Part shown: in pieces, positions 56,967-64,000 of the stretch
How positions within the stretch are numbered: the stretch's first letter is position 1
Layout: every line of letters starts with the position of its first letter
NCBI GenBank assembly: GCA_020310875.1
Contig: CM035407.1
Span: forward strand, 64,874,158 to 64,938,157
Length of the DNA: 64,000 bases
From: Ceratopteris richardii
Lineage: Eukaryota; Streptophyta; Polypodiopsida; Polypodiales; Pteridaceae
Direction: 5' to 3'
Made by a program: the position numbers and the translations under genes
Notes under the pieces: generated by a model
The model's input: the letters and a program-made list of their open reading frames with translations, nothing else
Database searches by the model: none
What the model was told of the DNA's origin: nothing

Positions 56967-57798
56967 TTGGAAAACAAAAGAAGGTTTATTCCTATCACAG
57001 AAGAAGTACTACTCTGATCTACTTTCCAGATATAACATGGACCAGTGTCGCTCAGTTTCTACACCACTTGATCCAAACATTAAGCTTACAGTGGAGGACT
57101 CATCATCACTTATGGATGTGCATACCTATTGATAGCTTGTTGGCTCATTACTCTATCTTGCCAACACTAGATTAGATATTGCTTATGCAGTTGGTATACT
57201 CAGTCATTTTGCACATCAGCCTCGTCAGACTCATTGGGATGCTGCTCAGAGACTACTTTGATACTTTGCCCTCACCCGACATCATGGTCTTTGGTATAGA
57301 GGGGGCATCGAACTCACCGGATATTCAGATTCTGATTGGGCTGGTGATCCTGATTCTCGACGGTCTACTTCTGGGTATATATTCTTTCTTGGCTCAGGAC
57401 CTATCTCTTGGGCAAGTAAGAAGCAGCCTACAGTTGCTCTATCATCTATCAAGGCTGAGTATCAAGCATCCAGCTTTGCAGCATGTGAGGCCATCTGGCT
57501 TCAACGTTTATTATCTGACATTGGTGTTTTGCAGGATACTCCGACATGTATTCACACGGATAGCCAGTCAACCTTGGCCATCGCCAAGAATCAGTGTTCC
57601 ACGTTCAGACAAAGCACATCGAGATCCAATACCACTTCATCCGCGAGAAGCTCATATCTCAGGAGATTACTTTGGAGCAATGTACCTCTTAGGAGAACCT
57701 GGCGCACATGTTCATGAAGGCTCTACCTCCGGTTCCGCTTCAGCGCTTGGTGAACCTCTGCAGCATTCAACTACTCCAAAATGGAGCTGAAGAGGGGG
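56967..57798 (+). pseudogene. Copia-1 RT end and RNase H
   Basis: Resumes Copia-1 after the Copia-2 insertion: the TSD plus TTGGAAAACAAAAG continues 'LGMEV' as WKTKEGLFLSQKKYYSDLL. Then RNase H: '[20 protein letters not shown]', '[20 protein letters not shown]' (catalytic Glu block with TEAEY changed to IKAEY), '[13 protein letters not shown]'. Several frameshifts. The end region carries GAAGAGGGGG, a polypurine tract, at about 57788-57798. Confidence 0.88.
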
Positions 57799-58365
57799 TG
57801 TTGACGACATGATTACTCTTACTTTATCTACATTTTTATCTGCATGAGTGCATCTCCATTTTGTATCCAAGAGGCACTCCATTTCTAGTCTATTTCCATT
57901 TTATTTCCTTTGTATTTGGGTACCTTGCCATGTGCTTCTACCAGTTGTATTCATTTTCCTTTCAGGAGACATATGATGTACTTTTGAGAGCCCCTCCCAA
58001 ATCTATATAAGGAGGGCCTCTCCCCTCATTTGTACTTGGTTAGAAGCTTGAGGAGCCTACTCCATGCTCTTGGCAAGCTCATTTCTAATCCACATGAGTT
58101 TACCCATTTCATGGTCTACTCATTTTGTGTCTCACACATTCTTTGTTTTGTGAGAGTACTTTACTTTTCATTTTGCTTCCACGTGTGTACTCTCTACATA
58201 CATTAGTCGTACATTAGTTGTACATAAGGATACATTAGTCATACATAAGGATCCATATGTACGACTAATGTACTTGTATAAAATTCCAAGTGTACTTCCC
58301 TCCATGATGCATCCTTATGTATGACTAACGTACTCATACAAAATTCCAAGTGTACTTCCCTCATC
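57799..58365 (+). repeat. Copia-1 3' LTR (right end uncertain)
   Basis: Begins TGTTGACGAC directly after the polypurine tract. TATA-like TATATAAGG at 58004-58012. The 5' LTR lies outside the window, so the end cannot be fixed; CTTCCCTCA at about 58362 is one candidate. Confidence 0.6.
58185..58362. repeat. Cluster of direct and inverted repeats
   Basis: GTACATTAGT..GTAC units face GTACGACTAATGTAC, and CAAAATTCCAAGTGTACTTC occurs twice (about 58279 and 58339). Could be hairpin-forming LTR sequence or a small MITE. Confidence 0.55.
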
Positions 58366-59004
58366 TTTGGTTCTATGCAAGGATACAATCTCCATTTCTA
58401 TCACTCTTTTGTTTGTTCAACTCTTTAGTGTGCAGCATAGCCCTTCAGGTTCCCTCCCAAGGGGCACCTATTAAGCGCACTAATCCCATAGCTCTTCTTC
58501 TTGCAGTAGTATTTGCAACATTAATTGGTATGCCTCACAAAATAATAGTTTTGATATTGATTGGTGAATTCTTCCCTCACTTGTTTTTGCATGATAGCTT
58601 TTATACTACCTTTTGCAAATATATTGAGCTCTCGGATCCTAGGTAGGAATGGGAGACGAACTAGAGCTTACACTATCAATATAAACTCTTTTAGAAGGCC
58701 CTCCAAAGGAATTTTAAATAGGAATCTCAAACTCGTCATGAACACACAAGGAATGGGAACCCACATTGCTTACAACTTGACTCATTTGCATCTTTGTAGT
58801 CAAGTTTTCAAAGACGTTTGGAGACATAACGTGACATTTTCTAATGATCCCATCTCATGCCTTGATATGTGAAGCACTACAAATCCCTTGGCAATACTTA
58901 CATTCCCAAGTATTGGGTCCATTGCTTGTCATTTTCATAGGAGCATGAATTTAAGATTCAATATCTCTTCCCATGATTGCAATTCAAGTTTGAGTTATGG
59001 ATAA
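58366..59004. other. No recognisable gene
   Basis: An open stretch at 58350-58646 encodes a hydrophobic peptide ('PIALLLAVVFATLIGMP') that I cannot match to a family. Otherwise non-coding. Confidence 0.45.
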
Positions 59005-61044
59005 TGTCATGGGAACAAAGGAAATCATACCTAACATTAGATTTTATGTGGTTTTATATATCTGATGATTGGTTCAATATTTGGAGAAGATAATGTTATC
59101 GTCATGTTCGAAACATGCTAAAACCCTAGGCCCGACTATCTACTTGCTTGATTCTGACATCTAGAGGTCCTATTTTTGAATTGTTGATATCATCATTTAC
59201 ATCATCAATTCATAATCATCCTTGAACACCTATATAAGGAGGGCTTGGCCACATACACCATCAATCTTGCCAATGGCAATCTTGGGAGCTCAAGAAGTCA
59301 CGAACACCAAATATTTTCCAAGTTGGAATTCCAATTCTTGTCTTGCTCCTTGTTCTAGTCATATCTAGTCTAGTATTCTTGACACCCTGTCTTGTTCTCT
59401 TGTATCCGCATAGTACAAGATCTTTTTTAGTTATTTCTTGTACCTAGTTCATCTCCCTTAAGGGAGTTCATGTAATTTTGATATCTTCTTTCATGCCTAA
59501 AATCCCGAATTGTGGGATCTCTTGTATCTTGTCTAGTCTAGCTATTTATACCTATTGATCCCCAATTATGGGACTTCCTATGTCACTTCTATATTCTTAT
59601 ATACCTTCCCCTATATGCATGATCTTGTAATTAGAAGAAGATTTCCAAAATCTTGCTCTAGTTTAGTCAAATGGCACAATTTAGTGCCCCCTGACATTTG
59701 TGAAGACTACCTTTATCAAGACCACACACCATGGAGATTTTTCGTGAAGAATTCTTTTCTACACTTAAAGTTATTGACCAACAACACTAGGAGATATGAT
59801 AAAACCAAGAAAGGATTCAACACCAAAATATTCAAGATGTAATCATGAAAATTAGAGGTAAATCAAGGAGCGACATATCATAGTAAATCAATCTTCAAGT
59901 ACCCCCATGGAAACTAATATGAAGAAAAGCCCAAAAGTAAGCATGTCTTGAAAATTGATGGTATAAGATCAAAGTTTAGAGGATTCCTTTAGCAAGTTAA
60001 GCTCTTCATGTGAATGCAACCTAACAAGTATCCAAATGATGCTTCTCAAGAATGACTCATTGGAACCCTATTATGTGGTCCTACACTTTCATGGTTTGCA
60101 CCTACCCTAGAGAAGGACATGGATATTTTGAATGATTTTAAGGCCTTTGTTTGAGAGTTCACATCTTCTTTAGGAGATATCAGTTGTTCATGTGTTGTTG
60201 AAATGAAGCTCAAGAAGATACATGAAAGAAATAGGCATGCCTCTACATATGCATTAGAGTTTAGACAAATCATTTGTGGTCTCACATGGAATGAGGATTA
60301 TGTTATCAACCAATCTTAATGTGGCTTATCTGTCAATGTCAAAGACCTCACGCTAACTTCTGCCAAGGTAAAAACATGAATGAATTCATGAGTCAAACAA
60401 TTGAGTATGATAATAGGTTGTTTGAGAGAAAGCAAAAGAAGAAACCTTCTATTAGAGATTGAGAATATAAGTTTACCTCTGTTCCTCAACAACATATGCT
60501 AGAAGAAACTCAACTAGAACCCATGTAGTTAGATAACACTAAGGTTGGATGAATTACACCAAAGGAAGAAAAACATTGGAATGATAATGGATTATGCTTT
60601 TATTGTGGATATAATGACCACATTGTATTCAAATGTCCTAAGAAGGAAAAGAAAGTTGGATTGCAAAATTCCACAATCACCATCCTACATCAAAAGGATC
60701 ATCATCACAATCAAAAGAGGAATACAATCCATCATGAGAATCATGCCCTTGATTGTATACCTAAATATACTACAAACCCTTTCTCTTTTTATCAAGGATA
60801 TCCATCATTTTGTGTTCTAGTGCCACATATCAAGAAATGTACAAAGGCCAAGAGCTATGAAGATTCAAGTCATAGAAGATCTCAGAGCCATATAACCGCT
60901 CCTCATGGATTTTGTTGCTTGAGGTCATGGATGCAAAGCAAAACATCCTTAACCTTAGATTTTATGTGACTTTCTATATCTCATGTTTGGTTCAAAATTT
61001 GGAGAAATTAATGCTACCATCACATCGAGAACATGCTAAAACCC
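59005..61044 (+). mobile_element. Gag-only Gypsy-type LTR element (TR-GAG like), 3' end cut
   Basis: A segment beginning near TGTCATGGGAACAAAGG (59005) recurs near 60922 (GTCATGGATGCAAAG), with matching ATTAGATTTTATGTG, TTTGGAGAA and AACATGCTAAAACCC, so the two are a diverged LTR pair. TATATAAGG is at 59231-59239. Between them only a gag region is present. The right LTR is interrupted at 61044 by Copia-4. No RT or integrase is visible, so it depended on other elements. Confidence 0.6.
60055..60760 (+). pseudogene. Gypsy-type gag pseudogene
   Basis: Pieces in several frames read 'SWFAPTLEKDMDILNDFKAF', 'ASTYALEFRQIICGL', 'YDNRLFERKQKK' and a zinc knuckle CFYCGYNDHIVFKC (CX2CX4HX4C). This is the capsid-nucleocapsid layout of plant Ty3/Gypsy Gag. 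Many stops and shifts. Confidence 0.75.
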
Positions 61045-61252
61045 TGTTGGAGTTAGACATTTGCGGTTGCACGCGAACAACACAAGGAAGAAGAAGAAGC
61101 TTGGAGCACAACCCACAATACTGAATGTATTACTAGAGAATGTACAAAGATAAGTAGCCCTTTAGGGCAATAGGCATATATACAAGCCGGGGGAAAAAAA
61201 CCTCCTAAATAGGGAAAAAAGTGCCCCGGTGGTCCTAGAGTGTTCACACACA
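61045..61252 (-). repeat. Copia-4 3' LTR
   Basis: On the minus strand starts about TGTGTGTGAACACTC and ends CTAACTCCAACA. 208 bp. The start is inferred from the TG/CA rule because the 5' LTR is not visible. Contains a purine/pyrimidine run with nine T near 61190-61200. Confidence 0.6.
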
Positions 61253-61335
61253 TCACTACCTAAATATATCAACAAATACCCTAGGAGTGATGCGGTGAAC
61301 AAGGAGTTGGCACTCATGTATAAGGAAGTGCCAAG

Positions 61336-61893
61336 CTATGTGGAAATGACTCCACAAACAAGTAAGCCCAACGCTTTGCGGAAAGCTTCAAACTTCTCCC
61401 TAGGCAGAGCCTTCGTGAAAAGGTCTGCAATGTTCTCCTGCGTGGGCACATATGCCAAGCTGATCTGCCCAGCAGAGAACCTCTCCCTGACATAATGATA
61501 ATGCACCTCAATGTGCTTAGTGCGAGCATGGAACACAAGGTTCCTTGCAACTGCCAATGCGCTCTGACTGTCAGTGAAGATGGTGGTGGCAGAAGACTGA
61601 CCAACACCCAAATCAGCCATAAGGTGTCTGAGCCACACACACTCAACAATCGTTGTGAAACCTGCCCTATACTCAGCCTCACAACTGGAAGTGGCCAGAG
61701 TAGGCTCCTTCTTGCTCAACCAAGATATACATGAGCTACCAAGCATGAAGCAAAAGCCACTAGTGGACACACGAGTGTCATAGCAACCAGCCGAATCAGA
61801 GTCAGAAAAAGCATGCAAATCTGGCGGTAGTGATCCCCCTTGGGATAAAACAAACGGAGTAGTCGAGTACCACTCAAGTAGCGAAAGATGCAC
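61336..61893 (-). pseudogene. Copia-4 RNase H
   Basis: 185 codons: 'HAFSDSDSAGCYDTRVSTSG', 'SSCEAEYRAGFTTIVE', 'FTDSQSALAVARNLVFHART', 'HYHYVRERFSAGQISLAYVP', 'ENIADLFTKALP'. Complete to the normal end. DSDWAG has become DSDSAG. A frameshift near 61850 separates it from RT. Confidence 0.92.
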
Positions 61894-62912
61894 TTAACCG
61901 CCTGCCAATGCTTGACTCTTGGGCAATGCATAAACCTGCTCATCTGTGAGACAAAAAACTGAATATTTGACCGAGTAATGCATAAATAAATCAAGCATCC
62001 AATAGCCTGCTGATAGAGAATAGCATCAAATGCATCTCCAACATCATGAAGACTCAGTCGTAAACTTGTTTCCATAGGAGTGGAAATAGGTTTACAGTCT
62101 TCAAGGCCAAAACGCTGCAATAATGTGTCAATACATTTCGTTTGACACAAAGCCATTCCACCATCAACGTGCATAAACCGAATGCCCAAATAGTGCTGCA
62201 AATGCCCCAAATCAGACATCTCGAATGAGGCATGCAAATCAGCCTTAAAATCAGCAATATGCCTCTCATGAGGACCAGTGAGCAACATGTCCTCAACATA
62301 AACCACAATGATCAGAAGTACATCATTAGCGCGCTTAACATATAAGGTGCTTTCAATTGGAATATTCTCAAAACCATGTGCAATCAGATAGGCATGCATC
62401 TTCTCATACCAAGCACGTGATGTTTGCTTTAAACCATATAATGCCTTCTTTAACCTGCACACTTGGTTTTCATGCCCTTTGTGCACAAAGCCATGGGGCT
62501 GAAAAACATACACTTCTTCATGAAAGTCACTATTTAGAAATGCAGTTTTAATGTCCAACTGATGTACATTCCAACCATGATGAGCTGCAAGTGCACAGAT
62601 GCTCCGAACAGTAGTCATACGGCATGTAGGTGCAAAGGTTTCATCAAAATCAATGCCTCTTTCCTGCGCATAACCCTTTGCAACAAGCCTAGCCTTATAC
62701 CTGTCAACTATACCATCAGGTTTACGCTTTAGCTTGTATACCCACTTAGTGCCAATGGCCTTCTTGGCAGGAGGCAAGTCACATAAAGACCACGATTTCT
62801 GAGTAGCCCAAACTGAACCATCTTTTGGAAAGAATGAACGGTGCATTTTGCCCAAAATATAGCCTTCACAAACATGTTTTCTAGGTGCCTCAAGTTTGGG
62901 CAAAGAGGACAC
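61716..62912 (-). pseudogene. Copia-4 RT joined to a protease/HHCC remnant (integrase deleted)
   Basis: Begins with the end of the GAG-pre-integrase region ('HVCEGYILGKMHRSFFPK', last zinc Cys changed to Tyr) and passes after about 15 residues into RT ('SWSLCDLPPAKKAIGTKW', 'KTAFLNSDFHEEVYV', 'LYGLKQTSRAW'). The whole integrase core and the RT N-terminus are missing. The RT active site reads YVED in place of YVDD, which would abolish activity. Confidence 0.92.
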
Positions 62913-62924
62913 GATTTCAGATTT

Positions 62925-63521
62925 CTACAGGTGTAGCAAACTAGAAAAATTCAGATGACCAAAGCGTGCATGCCAAAGCTTTGCATCTGACATAGCCTGA
63001 GAATCATGTACTGTAAATGCCGAATCATTTACAGATCTTTCATAGTCTATGAGCTTATACAGCCCACGACATAAAATGCCAGAAGCAATAATCACGTCGC
63101 CATTTGATAGATCATGAATTGTACACCTGTCATCCACAAATTTCACAACCAAGCCAATCTTGGCTAATGTAGAAATTGATAACAGATTTTTCTTGATCCC
63201 TGGCACAAAAAAAGCATCTGACAAAGTGAAAGAACTACCATCAGCAATAGTCAAAATGATCTTACCAACTCCCATAACAGGATAAGAGGAGTTGTTGGCA
63301 CATGTAACAATATTCCCTGTAGGGGCAGGTTCGAGTGAAGAGAAAAAACTACGCTGCGAGGTAATATGTTTGGTCGCCCCACTATCAAAGTACCAAACAT
63401 ATGAGTCTACTGCAGACATGCACTGCTCATGAGACAATGGGTCAAAACTACAAACAGTAGTAAATGCCCATTCTTCTTCCTGCACAAGATTAGCAGACTC
63501 TCTTTTTGGTGCAACAACCAT
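62925..63521 (-). pseudogene. Copia-4 protease and pre-integrase region
   Basis: 'YVWYFDSGATKHITSQRSFF' (DSG active site), 'FFVPGIKKNLLSISTLAK', 'LWHARFGHLNFSSLLHL'. TAG at 62925-62927 follows, in frame with the next segment; relatives have Gln there, so again a CAG to TAG change is likely. Confidence 0.9.
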
Positions 63522-63539
63522 TCCAGCCTCTTTCTTCTT

Positions 63540-63986
63540 TGCCTCTTTAGCAGCCAGTTTTGGACAGTTCTTTATGATATGATCATTTCCTTTACAGTAC
63601 TTGAAAAATAATTTCTACTTTTCTTATTTCTTTTCATCTTTGTCTTCCCTCTTCGATTGTGCAGCATTGGTAGATTTCTGCTTACTAATTGAAGAGCTCC
63701 ATTTTCCTCTGCCCTTTCGACTAGCCAGGAAAGCTTGATTTGCAACACGCATAATGGACCTCTTCTGCCTGGACTGATCCTCCTGCAACAAAACAGAGAC
63801 TAACTCCTCAAAAGACAAGGCATTTGGATTGCTTTTCATCATCAATCGAAGAGTAGAAGCAAAACTATGATATGAATCAGGAAGACCATTCAGAACGATC
63901 TGCACAAATGAGCTATCTGGTATAACCTCATCAACAGAAATCAACTGTTCCTTCAAGTCTTTGATCTTTGTTAGAAAACTGTCCAT
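63540..63986 (-). pseudogene. Copia-4 gag, C-terminal half
   Basis: 63624-63986 reads 'FLTKIKDLKEQLISVDEVI', 'LPDSYHSFASTLRLMM' and 'LSFEELVSVLLQEDQ', the Copia Gag (UBN2-like) end, then a basic segment. A decayed zinc knuckle ending CKGNDHIIKNC lies at about 63555-63600 with its first Cys not visible. The gag start is outside the window. Confidence 0.88.
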
Positions 63987-64000
63987 AGAATCACCTTCAT

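Larger units (their letters stand above)
61045..64000 (-). mobile_element. Copia-4 LTR retrotransposon, integrase-deleted, 5' part outside
   Basis: On the minus strand from beyond the window: gag, PR, HHCC remnant, RT, RNase H, 3' LTR (61045-61252). Inserted into the right LTR of the gag-only element; the candidate 5-bp target copy is AACCC at 61040-61044, its partner lies outside the window. Confidence 0.85.

Noticed and set aside
58350..58646. 98-codon hydrophobic plus-strand frame as a host gene
   Set aside because: No recognisable family, no start support and it overlaps the probable LTR end; kept only as an unexplained stretch.

Overview
The window is non-coding-rich nuclear DNA of a land plant with a large, repeat-filled genome. 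It holds plant Copia and Gypsy LTR retrotransposons, hAT and CACTA DNA transposons, a TRIM, primer binding sites for plant tRNA-Asp and tRNA-iMet, and a broken plant-type PPR gene fragment. The PPR wording (LKAC and VVSFGALI type repeats) reminds me of fern and other seed-free plants, but this is a weak inference. I see no intact host gene.

Almost the whole window is one nested insertion series, and I could read target-site duplications (TSDs) for five insertions. From the outside in: (1) Copia-1 (340-3094, continuing at 56967-58.36k) has the end of a CACTA element in its gag (1-339). (2) Copia-2 (3095-56961, TSD GAAGT) split the Copia-1 RT gene. (3) A hAT transposon (8167-55809, TSD CTAATGAG, ends CAGGG/CCCTG) split the Copia-2 RNase H gene. 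(4) Inside the hAT lie Gypsy-A (10689-27472, TSD TAGTC), a TRIM (34253-35604, TSD TATGT) and Gypsy-B (37533-54160, TSD AGAAC). LTR divergence agrees with this order: about 3.5% for Copia-2, about 2.0% for Gypsy-B and 0.4% for Gypsy-A.

Without its nested guests the hAT is about 12.9 kb. It carries its own frameshifted transposase gene (29445-32295, with a readable 5' intron), a PPR gene fragment cut in two by Gypsy-A, a fragment of a His-rich multi-pass membrane protein gene that keeps an exon/intron border (54890-55643), and a tandem array of 422-bp units. It looks like a gene-capturing 'Pack-hAT'.

Gypsy-A and Gypsy-B are two members of one Tat/Athila-like family, both on the minus strand and each about 16.7 kb. 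Order in each: 5' LTR, tRNA-Asp PBS, a leader with a probable 255-nt intron and a TCGCGAT tandem array, gag, protease 1, RT, RNase H, integrase with two HHCC modules, a second protease-like domain, a tail with spaced W-V/I-P-K motifs, then a very long ORF3 (globular domain, proline-rich region, coiled coil, C-terminal domain) that reads through the polypurine tract into the 3' LTR. Two aspartic protease domains flanking RT-integrase, and ORF3, are the most unusual content here. Both copies are inactivated; many stops are TAG where the sister copy has Gln.

To the right of the Copia-1 3' LTR are a gag-only Gypsy-type element (about 59.0-61.04k) and Copia-4 (61045 to beyond the window, minus strand), which has lost its integrase core.
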